DNA of 64,000 nucleotides from Nereocystis luetkeana (taxonomy: Eukaryota > Sar > Phaeophyceae > Laminariales > Laminariaceae). This document shows positions 53,632-64,000 of this stretch, one piece after another; position 1 is the stretch's first letter, and each line of letters begins with the position of its first letter. The translations under genes were made by a program, and so were the position numbers. The stretch covers positions 6,858,438 to 6,922,437 of the forward strand of contig JARUPZ010000021.1 of NCBI GenBank assembly GCA_031213475.1. Direction: 5' to 3'. Under the pieces are notes generated by a model. It did not search any database and had not been told where the DNA came from. It saw only the letters and a list, made by a program, of their open reading frames with translations.

Positions 53632-55272
53632 CGTTCCGATCAACTTTCCTTGCAGTGAAAATGTGTGGGGGTGTTTTTTCCTCGCGTCCCTCGCTCGGGC
53701 CCTTGCTCAACCTGCTTACGCAACGGAGGGCCTATTTATCGTTACACAAGACACAGCAGCAGTAGATGCAGGTGTAGGATATAGGGTGTACGAGTGTACG
53801 AGTACTGCTGCTGTGCATGTGGGCAGTTGGTGGGTGCTGCAGATGGCAGATGGCGTTTTTGTGAAATCGTTCTTGGGCTGGCTCGGCAAACATTCGGCAC
53901 CTTCGACTGCGAACAAAAAATACATTTTTGTCCGAAAATATAAGGATACATTTGATACTCCTATTGATACCTACACGGTCCGTACATTCCCGGACAAAAA
54001 TGAGTGTAGACTATACGGACCCGCCGCCAAGAGGCCGGTGGATGGATGAAACCTTGCTGCATGGTGAGACCACAGCCTTGAGCATGCGCTGATGCAGCAC
54101 CCGCCACTGGACACGGTTTTCTCCTTCCCAATTCCTCAACATTCGTTCCCAACGAGTTTCTCAGTTTCTTTCATCGTACGGGTTGTTTCGAGACAGCCTC
54201 TCCAGACACTGGGACAAAAGTTACGACTCCCAGCTTTGAGCTTGCGCGGTTTCGGCGTTGAAGAGAGGCGGTGGAATAAAAACAAGAAAAATAGCCAAAA
54301 AATCGCATTCACTCAATTGAATCACGTAGCGCAACTCATGTAGGCCACAAAGGGCACCCGCTGAGCGGCAAAGAGGCTGCGGGCAAGCCAGGCATGGCTA
54401 GTCCAACACCTCGCGTGCTAGGGGAGCACGCACACGCTTGAACTGGCCGTGATGAGAAAGTGATAATAATGCTACAAGCTTGCTACGATACGCTGTCTTC
54501 TTTCCCCTCTCTGCCCAAAGGACTCTCAAGACTACTGAAAAGACGAACACAGGAAGCGGAGAAACCCAGAACGAAGCACGTGTAAGGTTCGCGGCTGATT
54601 CAAGCCCACCTGACGGAGCTGCGAAGACGCCGGAGTCACCAGAATACTACCCCTCAGGTATTGAGATCGACAGCTCGCCTCGACTGCTGTGCCCCACCAC
54701 CGAAGTGTGTATGTTGGTCCTAGAAAATCACAAAACAGGCCGGGTTTGTATACTGGATGTTGATGGATGTCTATTCCGGGGGCTGGGGACCGTCCAATCT
54801 CTCTCAAAAAAATCTTGCTCGGCATTCAGGGAGCCGTGCAATACCATACCTTCGTGATATTTAGGCTTCCGTAGTACGGTGCAAGTGTACTCATGGAGGC
54901 GTGAGATAGCGTGCGATCGTGGGGCGGGAGAGATCCGCTTCGTCGCGCGCTCGAGTTCGCACGGGGAGGACATTGGTGTCACATGTATTTATTCGCCTTC
55001 AGATTTTGTACCAGGGTATGAAGTTTAAGTTTTCTCTGGACGAGTACTCGTACGTACCTGTAGCTACGAGTCCCTGTAGTAGCTACGAGTATCGTAGCTA
55101 TCAATAGCTGTGGTGTACGTGTATCCAGCACCAGGTACCTGGTAAAAGGCACGTCATCGCATTGACCACTTTGCTTCGTTTGCGATGCATTATGAATTCG
55201 TACTATTAATACTTAATTAAGAAGTAGTCATACTCTGTTGTACGAACCACTCTTTTTTCCCCCTTTCTGTTG

Positions 55273-55381
55273 TTACGGAGGACCATATAGTTAATAGGAC
55301 CTATGTTACACATAAAAACCTATATATTTGACCGTTTTTACTAACAATATTTGATCCTATTAACTATGCCCCCCCGTAATA
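55273..55381. mobile_element. Family B MITE
   Basis: TTACGGAGGACCATATAGTTAA ... TTAACTATGCCCCCCCGTAA. Confidence 0.8.
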
Positions 55382-55784
55382 GAACACGTGAGAGCGAGAG
55401 GAAACCCCTGTCCACACTTGTTTCTCAAGTTAGTTTTCGATACAGCAGTAGTAAGTACGTATACCGCGGTTCGAACCCAGTTATTAATACCAGGTAGTAA
55501 ATAGTAGTAGTTCGTTTCTTCCTTCCGTCTTTTGGTCGGGCCTGTCTCTGACCGTCGTCAAAGGATGGTTTACTCCGAGGATGTACGAGGCACCTGAGTC
55601 TACAGCAGTCAGTAGTGTTATCTCTCCCGACTCGGGTGGGTAGTGTGTGTGTGAGTTGAACCCACACTGAAATATTTCACACTCAATAGTCTCCCCAGCT
55701 TGACTCAGTGCACGAGTCACCCTGCCTATCTGGGCGTTGATGTTGTATACAAGGTACCACTCAATGGCATTAATGTAATATACC

Positions 55785-55990
55785 GTATACTATCACACCA
55801 GGGTGATAAGGTAACGCACCCCCTCGGACGATTTTGAAGGCTGGGGTTTCTCGACAAAGAGGGGAAAAGGTGCAAGCGCGGAGCGATGCATGCGTCTGTC
55901 TATGAAAAGACTGGTATCGGTCAATTTTTTCCAAAAAGCCACAATTATAGTTGTTTGTGTTGTGTCCTTCCCCCCCCCCCCCCTCCCTCC
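55785..55990. mobile_element. Family E element
   Basis: TATCACACCAGGGTGATAAGG, CACCCCCTCGGACGATTTTG, GGAGCGATGCATGCGTCTGT, ending in a C-run. Confidence 0.55.
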
Positions 55991-56009
55991 GGGTTTGGGG
56001 ATAATATTA

Positions 56010-56116
56010 TTACAGGGGACCATAGTTAACAGGACCAAATATTGTTAGTAAAAATGGTCGAATATATAGGTTTTTATGTATACCATAGGTCCTATTAGCT
56101 ATGGCCCCCCGTAAAA
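56010..56116. mobile_element. Family B MITE
   Basis: TTACAGGGGACCATAGTTAA ... TTAGCTATGGCCCCCCGTAA. Confidence 0.85.
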
Positions 56117-56380
56117 TAGCATGAGTTGTCTACGTAATACCGGTACAGGGAACAAGGTAATGAACGCCCAATTGTGCCTCTAATAGGAGTAGGAACGGTG
56201 CTCCGTCTCGAAAGGGATGCGTGGTCAATGGTTAAATGACCAAGGCGGGCAACAAATGCGTATCCCCCCCCCCCCCCCCCCCACCCCCTGGGGTTTGGAT
56301 AAACTTGGCTCGCAAGTCCGCCCAAGGGGGTGTGTGTTATCTTAAACGTTGTTTATATCTCTGTGTCGTATTATTTTTAT

Positions 56381-56534
56381 TTGCCTTCTGACAATGTGCA
56401 GGGCGTTATTCATTCAAAATGAAAAAGCAGACATAATTCATCGAGTACCACTAACTTCATCTAACCAACTCTCCTTCCCCGCGTATACTCACTTGAATAT
56501 GCACCCCCACCATTTACCGAGATATTTTACCTAC
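56381..56534. repeat. 154-bp direct repeat, copy 1
   Basis: About 90% identical to 57827-57980, from TTGCCTTCTGACAATGTGCA to ACCGAGATATTTTACC. It lies just 3' of the possible retroelement ORF, so it may be that element's 3' end. Confidence 0.85.
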
Positions 56535-56557
56535 TATGTATCTATACGCCATGCTTC

Positions 56558-56878
56558 CTACTCCGCATCTGCATTCCACCCCCACGCCATGGGAAGTAGT
56601 CCCCCCTCCCCCTCCCTTCTCCCCCTGGCGGCCTGGCGGTCTCGCAGGGCGACCTTATATCGGTGCACTCTGCGCGAGATCACGACCTGGGTAGTCACCG
56701 ATATGACCTGAAAAAGGTGCTCCTTACAAACCCCTTTTCTTGCTAAAGATCCCCCGTCCATTCCTCCAACGATGCTCGCCGCCAGCCGGTCGATGAAATC
56801 GCTACCTTCCTTCCCGAGGCGTCCAAAGCTTTCCACCGCGAGGGTGACAAGTTTATGGCTGCGCTCGTCGAAGGACAC
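56558..56878 (-). mobile_element. Possible C-terminal fragment of a retroelement ORF
   Basis: 106 codons: ERSHKLVTLAVESFGRLGKEG, then DGGSLARKG, then a basic HRYKVALRDRQAARGRR, then stop. It has protein-like composition and resembles the tails of repetitive reverse-transcriptase-type ORFs I associate with algal or oomycete genomes; this is from memory and unchecked. The upstream part is missing, which fits a 5'-truncated copy. A short host exon is the alternative. Confidence 0.35.
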
Positions 56879-57324
56879 TTGTCCTGCACGAGCGTAGTGG
56901 TTGCGCTTTCGCGCCTCAGAAGTGGAAGCGTGTCGTATTGATAGTTACATGACCGCAAAGCTTGGCTCTCACTCTAGCATGAAGAAACAGAACGGATGTT
57001 GGACGTGTTGGATGTCGACGGGCATAGCAAGAAAGAATAACACACAGCACCAATACGAGTGAGTCCGGTATGTACCCGTGGTACCTGATATCGCTTAAAG
57101 TTATACGGTATTTTTGCGTACGAAATGGCTCCACAGCAGTAGCAGCGAAATGGGAATGCTATCATCATACTGGGAGCATTGATAGCTCTACGGCTGCTCG
57201 ACAAAAAGAGAGAACGACTTGCGCTCCTTCCCAAGGTCAAAATAAAAAAACAAGAACCGGTGCATACCGGGGTTTCTGCGGACGAGATTGCGAAAAAGCG
57301 AGTTTTTGCATATTAATTGGTCTT

Positions 57325-57352
57325 ACCCTAACCCGAACCCTAACCCTAAATA
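57325..57352. repeat. Short interstitial telomere-like CCCTAA repeat
   Basis: Four units of CCCTAAC/CCGAACCCTAA abut a partial family B MITE (57354-57429). Confidence 0.6.
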
Positions 57353-57826
57353 TTTTTTGTAAAAATACCGCAATATATGGGCTTTTGTGTGTACCGTAGG
57401 TCCTATTTAATATGGTCCCCCGTAATAGTAACCCCCCCCCCCCCCCCCTTTTTATTCGATCTCGCAAAAATAGGCACTCAGTGGGGTGTCTTAACCCTTT
57501 CCTAAACTTTTTCGTGTTTCGAGCAATCTGAAGTTCGAGCAAAACAGATTAAAAATAATGGACCCCGCTCTGTCTCGTACCTGGTATACAGATTTAGGTG
57601 CGATACCCAAGACTGTGGGATTCCGAGTGCTCTCTGCGCTCCGAGGCCTTTTTCTAATCGACGCGAGGTGCGAGGCCTACTCGTTTGCTTCTTCCGCCAC
57701 CGTGCCCCCCGACCTCGACCTGACCCTGGGGAGGGCTTGTAAAAGCGCGGAGAATTATGCCGTTAGGGCAGAAACCGTCAAAACGTCGGCAATTCCTTAT
57801 TCTTTTATTTTTTTATTTCATTTTGG

Positions 57827-57980
57827 TTGCCTTCTGATAATGTGCAGGGCGTTATTCATTCAAAATAAAAAAGCTGACATAATTAATCGAATACCACTAA
57901 CTCCATCTAACCAACTCTCCTTCCTTGCGTATACTCACTTGAATATGCACCCCCACCATTTACCGAGATATTTTACCTAT
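57827..57980. repeat. 154-bp direct repeat, copy 2
   Basis: Paralogue of 56381-56534; the sequences diverge abruptly on both sides. Confidence 0.85.
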
Positions 57981-59481
57981 TTATGCCCGCTTGTTACAGC
58001 GCTGCCGTTTCGAAACGCGCGAAGGATATCATCCCTTTTCTCCGATGGCGGAAACACACATACCAGGTATACCTGGCGTGTGTCTCGCTTTACCGCCAAG
58101 CACAGTCGTGAAGCGCAGCTTCGCGTCGTCAACGCCGGAGGGTGCGCGTCGCCGCCGCAGGGTTTGGCGGGCGAAGGCGGGACGAGAGGGACGGACAGAA
58201 GGAGGATGGGGGGGGGGGGGGGGGGGGGGGGGGGCTGGTGGTGTCGTCGCGTTCCGGCGTGCTACGGTCGTCGACGAGACCAAGGCCCAGCTGCCGAAAC
58301 GTGGCTCGGAACGAGTTGGCTCGTACCAGTGTCAATCTTTCGTCCGAAAACTGTAAGATAATGTTGGCATAAGGACCGTTTATACTTTAGTACGACCTTT
58401 ATGCTACAAGGACATATGGTAGCCTATCTCTATGCAACCGAAATTAACGTAGTAGTCACGGTAGCCCATTTTTCGGACGGTACCAGGGTACCTGGTAGGG
58501 CCGAGATCGCGAAACGGGCGCCGGCTGGCTCGCCCTTTGCTACGCGCGCTCAATGCCAAGGACCCCCCCAGAGCGAGAGGGGAAGGGATGTTTAACCCCG
58601 GTGGGGCTAGATTATAGTCCCGGATAAGTTGCAAGCATGTTACGTTTGTACGAGGGAAGAACGAAGAGGTGCGTACGTATGTCGATGCCCCCCCCCCCCC
58701 CCTCCCCCTGAAGGAGCAAGGAGCATCGTCCGAGGGAGTTCATTTTTTGTATGAAAGGCTTTCATGCAACACGCCTTCCACGGTCTGGTCATGACGCCTC
58801 TCCCCTTTCACAACTTTTGGTAAGAGGGAGAGAGTGCTGCCTCTGGGTCAGTCAGTGTTTTCGAACAACTAAGCCACGAGGCAACAACAACAAAAACGAT
58901 AAGGAAACTACCTCGTACTGGTTTGGATCGTCTGTCCGAACATCGTTGTGCCGTCTGAGGCAAATATCAACATTGCGCACGCCGGACAGATCACGATATA
59001 TCTGTCTATCTACAGCAGACTTATCCTCTGTAGATCCTTCATTTCCCGCGATGATATGTTGTCCACGATGCGTGAGTCATACAGATCCTATCCCGCAAGT
59101 TTATGCGCAAGAGCCGTGCCGTACAGATCATACATACCACACAGAGCATACAGATCATGCAGATCATGCAGATCATCAACAACATGGGGATATGGTCTGC
59201 CCGTTGTGGGCAGTCTTACAACTATATACCAGTATATTATACATATATTATATATATTGAGAACCGTCGTTTTTATTTACTATTAATACCAGGTACCAGG
59301 TACCTCAGACTACGGACAAGGAAAAGCGCAAATACATACCGGTACAGGCATATTTGTTTTCTCAGAAAAAAAAACACACACACACACAAACACACACAAC
59401 CAAGCAAACACGCAAGAGTGCTCACTGCACAGCATCGTGCGGCTGTTTCTCAAGGCCCGCAACGAACAATTTACTACCACG

Positions 59482-59587
59482 TACGGGGGACCATATAAAA
59501 TAGGACCTACGGTATAGACAAAAACCTATATAAATCGATATTTTTAATCACAATATTTGGTCCTATTTACTATGGTCCCCCGTAAAT
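59482..59587. mobile_element. Family B MITE
   Basis: TACGGGGGACCATATAAAAT ... TTTACTATGGTCCCCCGTAA. Confidence 0.85.
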
Positions 59588-59964
59588 ATTGTAGTTATAA
59601 GTTGCCCACGCGTGACAAGCCACATACGTGCAACCTCGAAACTTATTTTTATTTCCCTCGAATAAAAACACGCCCACTCCTCGAATTCTGCAGCTTCAGA
59701 TCTATCTTCCTCACACGTAAATGCTGTGCTTCCTCCATGAGACCATATGAAACCTGCAGTACACGCGATCGAAGTATCACCTACAGCTTGGAAAGACGAG
59801 TTTCGACCAGATCCTCGATCTCGCACCTGTTGTTTTTTTTTAAATATATTTTTCAGCAAACCCTGTTGGATGAAAAACATATTTCCAGGTGTCTATGAAC
59901 GCACCAGGCACAGTATATACGAGCTATAAAGAGCACCACGTATGATATAAATATGTACCAGTAT

Positions 59965-60265
59965 ACAGTATCACACTAGGGTGATAACGTTGCACACCCC
60001 CTCGGACGATTTCCGAGGCTGGGGTTTCTCGACAACGGAGAGGGCGTACTGAGTACGACGAGCGATGCGTCTATGCAAAATACCCTCTCCACGAAATTTC
60101 CAAGGCCACCATTTTCGTGATGTGTGTCCCCCTTAAGGCGTGTTTTGGTCTATGGTCATACGACTACGGCCGTGCATGAGATCGAGTACTTATCTCCTAT
60201 CGAGTACACCCCATGTTTTTGGGGGAAACCGCGGGTCTGAAGTTTCGTCCGGAGGGGGTGCGTGT
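59965..60265. mobile_element. Family E element interrupted by a family C fragment
   Basis: Family E sequence (TATCACACTAGGGTGATAACG...GCGATGCGTCTATG) is broken at about 60145-60208 by GGTCATACGACTACGGCC...GAGATCGAGTAC of family C, then resumes GGGGGAAACCGCGGGTCTGAA. Confidence 0.5.
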
Positions 60266-60718
60266 CTTATTCCGATCGTAGTATACGGTATAAATATTTG
60301 GGGAAAAAAAAATACAAAGAACGGCGGTGCTCGTGTGCTCGTACACAGGGAGAGAGGGCTACGTCACTCTGTGCCGTCTGTCGTCTGTGGGTTCTTGTCG
60401 GGGGGGGGGGGGGAGGGGGGGGGCTCAATTCACTCGTCATCAAAACCCTTCTGTAATACCACCACCGGAAAAAAACACCCCCACACGAAAAATACCGGCA
60501 CAAGGAATCTTCAGAACTGAATATGCTGCACAAACATTGGGGAATACATGGTCCGTCGTGGGTAGTGAAATACTACGCATGCCCACCCGGGAAAATAGCT
60601 GCTTCTAAAACACGTGGGTGCAGTTGTGGAAGTGTCAAGCGCAAAAGGAAGCTCACCTTGAGCCGCGACTTACCACTTTTCGAAGCCTAACCTTGGCTTA
60701 GAGGGGAGGGGAGTGGGG

Positions 60719-60985
60719 GGGGGGGGGGCGGGGGGGGGGGGTGTACCGATGTCATGCATGGCCGTATGGTAGTCGTATGACTATAGATTATCGCACCCCT
60801 ACAATGCCGGGACGCAGCACGTCGGGTTTTCACCGACAAGGCAGGTGTTTCCTTGCTGGCTTGTGCACCCCATGCGCGAAGCGAAACGTGAGGCGTTCGG
60901 CATGAGCCACATGAAAAAAAAGGCGAGCTGCCTCCCGCGAAAGAACCGTCTGTGAGGCGGACTTTCTAACGTATGGATATGACAA
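60719..60985 (+). mobile_element. Family C element
   Basis: G-run, TGTACCGATGTCATGCATGG, CCGGGACGCAGCACGTCGGG, GCGCGAAGCGAAACGTGAGG. Confidence 0.6.
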
Positions 60986-61599
60986 GCGTCGAACGAGTAG
61001 ACACTTCGTATAAAACCTTAGTTAGTTTATAGCGGGGGGGGGGGGGGGGGGGGGGGGGTGATATATAACCACCCGTCCCCACGAAAAAAAAAATATCCAG
61101 ACCAGCTTTACCGCGGAGGGCGCCCGCATGGACCGTAGTCAGCGGCAAATAAATACGAACCGCGCACGCCGAAACCGGTAAACACTAAAAAACAGGCTGT
61201 ATACGTAGGCTATATGCCTAACCCAAAGTATACTAACCGGAACAATACTACAGTACGTACAGTATACAGTAAGTGACCCCTATATATTGCCGGTATGCGC
61301 CAGCCAACAGTACCTGCATTATGGCGCCAACCGGCGTTACTCGGCACACGACCGTGCAGGTGAATCCCCATCTGTGCCAAGCGACTCCACAGGCATTATA
61401 GCGAGCAGCCGGCACTATTACAGTCAAACGGCACTACCAGGTATAGAGGGACCCCTGCTGTACCATGGACGGAAATGTAAGGACCGTTGGGGCATAAACA
61501 CGAAACCCGAACGGCCCTTAAACTTCCGTCCAGCGTGGTTAATAGCACGTATATACGAACGTATTTGGGCTTACATGTATACTTGTACGATGCTTATCG

Positions 61600-62160
61600 T
61601 CTACCAGGCATCCCGCGGGATACGCCTGGCAAGCAACAACCTCATTACCCGGGCGTACGAAGAATTTCTGCACCGCGGAAATTCGAAAGGAGACGAACAT
61701 CAACGGCGATCATGTCTCGACATCATGAAATATGCACCGGGGTCTCCCACCACTATCCAACCCTTATGACGCTAGCCGCACCACCGCATAACCCTGTGGT
61801 GCTAGTCTACTGGGCATATGCAGCGTACATAATCAACAACCTCATTACACGGGGCGCGCGAAGACGCTCTCTTCACCGCGTGAAGCTCAAAGGAGAGAGG
61901 AACACGTACGGCGATCATCAATCACGTCTCGATAGCATACAAAAAACGCACCGGGGCTTCCACAGCTATCGAGCTCTTGTGATACCTAAACTGTGCCGCG
62001 ATGTCACAGTTTGCGCTACTCCCCTGCCAGGCATACGCATCGTATACAGTCAGCAATCTCATTACACGGGGCGTACGAAGACGCTCTCTTCACCGCGTGA
62101 AGCTCAAAGGAGAGAGGAACACGTACGGCAACCGCCTTGTCTCGATATCATATAAATACA
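61600..62160. repeat. Three tandem units of ~210-230 bp
   Basis: Units near 61600, 61800 and 62020 share AACCTCATTACACGGGGCG, CGAAGACGCTCTCTTCACCG and AAGGAGAGAGGAACACGTAC. Units 2 and 3 are closest. A fourth, very diverged unit may lie at 63130-63220. Confidence 0.85.
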
Positions 62161-62577
62161 AAAATGCACTGAAAGCCCGGCCCTCCTCCGACCACCGTGG
62201 AACTCTTGTGATAACAAGTGCTGTACCGCTATAAAACCCTTTTAAGATACATACTGCTGGGCCGGGGCGCCCACCACCGCATGACCCTAACATAATACGC
62301 ACCACACCAAAACACCACGTAAGAACACGGACGGGAATGCGATCGTTCGTTTTTTTTTACTACAGAACGGCTGCTAAGGTGGAGCATTCCGTTTCTCGGA
62401 AGGAAGACTCTCGACGAGATACTATTTTCAAGGAAACACCTTCGCTTGTTAGGGGTCGGGAACGTTCCCGCTTCTGGAAAAAAAAAAAAAAAAAAAGTCG
62501 AGCGCTCACAAACCAAGTCAACGCTCTTTGCGGTATACCCTGAGGCGATAGGTACACCTCGGGAACGGGCTACCGCA

Positions 62578-62820
62578 CAGAAACATTCCTGCAAAACGAT
62601 ATCGCACGAAAACAATCCTGTAAAGCGACAACGCACAGAAACAATCCTGCAAAGCGATATCGCCCAGAAACAACCCTGTACAGCGATATCGCCCAGAAAC
62701 AATCCTGCAAAGCGATATCGCCCAGAAACAACCCTGCAAAGCGATATCGCCCAGAAACAATCCTGCAAAGCGATATCGCCCAGAAACAGTCCTGCAAAAA
62801 CGATATCGCACAAAACGTTC
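62578..62820. repeat. 29-bp minisatellite, eight units
   Basis: Unit: CAGAAACAATCCTGCAAAGC followed by GATATCGCC, nearly regular, with indel variants at both ends. Both strands are open because 29 bp cycles the frame. Confidence 0.95.
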
Positions 62821-63439
62821 CCAAGCAGTGTGTCCCCAAGATTCGGGCGCAGTTCTCAGGGGGGGCAATCTCAACCACATCTCACCTACCAAAATTGGGG
62901 GTGGAAGGCCTTTTCGAATTTTCCGATACGTTACATTATCGGAATTCCGATATACAAAAACAACGAAATATCGAAACTCGATATTATGTGAAATACATCG
63001 GATTATCGGAAATCGATACCTGGCACATCGCATCGGAGGCGCTTCTCCCTCCACCCCCTGGCACCCCCGTGCATCGATGTAACCGAACTCGATTCTCGTT
63101 GGTGTCGATAGAAATTCGTACACCCATCACACCACGATATCTAGACTGCCGTTTACCGGGCGTATCCAGTAGTCGGCGCTGACGACGCGGCGCATACGAA
63201 GAACCTAAGCACCGCGCGTAAAAATCGATGGAGACGGAAAAGTCGCGGCAATTCACTCTCAATAAGAACTGCATCGGGACTGCGTCCACCCCAGCCACTT
63301 CCTTATCCCGAAACAAAAAATCCCGCCATTCAAACACAACGTGTGCGGTTCTCCCCCCATGCACGTCCACCAAGCTCTAACCAGCACCCCACTTGTTGCC
63401 CGTACACTTTCTTTCACACGCCATCCACTAAGCCGATCT

Positions 63440-64000
63440 CCGCCCCCCCCCCCCCCCCCAGCCCACCCCACTCCTCTCCAGGGACGCACACACAAACAAG
63501 CCCACAGACAAAAAATACCCACGGGCGTTACTACCTAGGAAACGCCCATGACCACACGCAAAAAATAAAAAAAACACTCGCGTTCCGAAATATCAAGGAA
63601 CGAGTGTACATAAATATTAAATCCGAACGGTCCTCATGTCCCTGAACAGAGTGGTATGCCACTACTATACTACAGTAGACCGTCACCTTGGGTGCGTCGA
63701 GGCCTCTCCTTGGCCTTAATATGACGGATTTAGTGCAGGGGAACGCCTCTCTCGGCCTTCGTGTACTATTTTAGCTTTGGTGAAGGGGAGCGGGTTAGTC
63801 ATAGGGGGGAGGCAAACCCGCTGTCTCCAAGCGCCCGGACCACGAGCGCCACTATGCCGATGGAAGCGCACAACCGAAACCGTCACTGCTCGCGAAAACT
63901 TCACGCCCCCCAAGAGCTACTCAGCGCGCAGATGCACGACCACGACCTCTCCCCCCTCCCCCTCCCCGCTTCCGTCCGGAAACACTCCCTCCCCGCCAGA
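63440..64000. other. Right edge, nothing recognised
   Basis: A C-run at 63447-63460, then unique sequence with no splice-bounded open frame that I could support. Confidence 0.35.

Larger units (their letters stand above)
53632..64000. other. Region upstream of ALIX without a confident gene
   Basis: Best coding hint: plus-strand 54522-54658, an open stretch (TEKTNTGSGETQNEARV...) between an AG and a GTATTG donor, with unknown function and weak support. The rest holds MITEs, family C/D/E elements, poly(G/C) runs, tandem repeats and a possible retroelement remnant. Confidence 0.45.

Noticed and set aside
54480..54857. 125-codon plus-strand ORF upstream of ALIX
   Set aside because: Composition is partly plausible, but there is no domain, no convincing partner exon and no promoter evidence; kept only as a remark.
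57325..57352. Chromosome end
   Set aside because: Only about four telomere-like units, with complex sequence on both sides; interstitial or chance.
62229..63123. Minus-strand ORFs encoding repeated GRYRFAGLFLGDIA-like peptide
   Set aside because: The 29-bp minisatellite cycles through all frames, so long repetitive ORFs arise automatically.

Overview
This looks like nuclear DNA of an intron-rich eukaryote and not of a bacterium or virus. Coding exons are short and GC-rich, they are bounded by GT(G/A)AG donors and (C/T)AG acceptors, and they are separated by introns of 0.5-2 kb packed with microsatellites, poly(G/C) tracts and small palindromic transposons. The style (long introns, Gln/Ala-repeat proteins, very many small MITE-like elements) reminds me of stramenopile algae such as brown algae; that assignment is an impression and nothing in the window proves it.

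Layout. (1) 1-2.2 kb: the 5' end of a minus-strand gene of unknown function that runs off the left edge (exons 1930-2178 and <1-71). (2) 2.2-5.4 kb: mostly non-coding, with one doubtful coiled-coil ORF. (3) 5398-6924, minus: a 508-residue protein whose PDZ domain is split by a long low-complexity insertion. (4) 9.3-17.7 kb, plus: a multi-pass membrane protein in at least six exons whose phases all fit. It has a Derlin/rhomboid-like sequence pattern and a Lys/Ala then poly-Glu tail. (5) 17.7-24.3 kb: repeat-rich intergenic DNA with an inverted pair of tRNA-derived SINEs, a TIR element in two copies and MITEs. (6) 24.3-53.6 kb, minus: the main gene, reconstructed here as 22 exons (2976 nt, 991 aa) of an ALIX/Bro1 ESCRT-associated protein, with a BRO1 domain, a V domain, a Pro/Gln/Gly-rich linker and, unexpectedly, a C-terminal UBA domain. 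About 90% of this gene is intron. (7) 53.6-64 kb: no confident gene; a possible retroelement fragment, MITEs, tandem repeats and poly(G/C) tracts.

The two most interesting signals are the predicted ALIX-UBA fusion and a recurring pattern of 'ghost' copies of exon-intron junctions in adjacent introns (ALIX exons 3, 5, 8, 11 and 21, and one exon of the membrane-protein gene). At least six dispersed repeat families are shared by the introns and the intergenic DNA.
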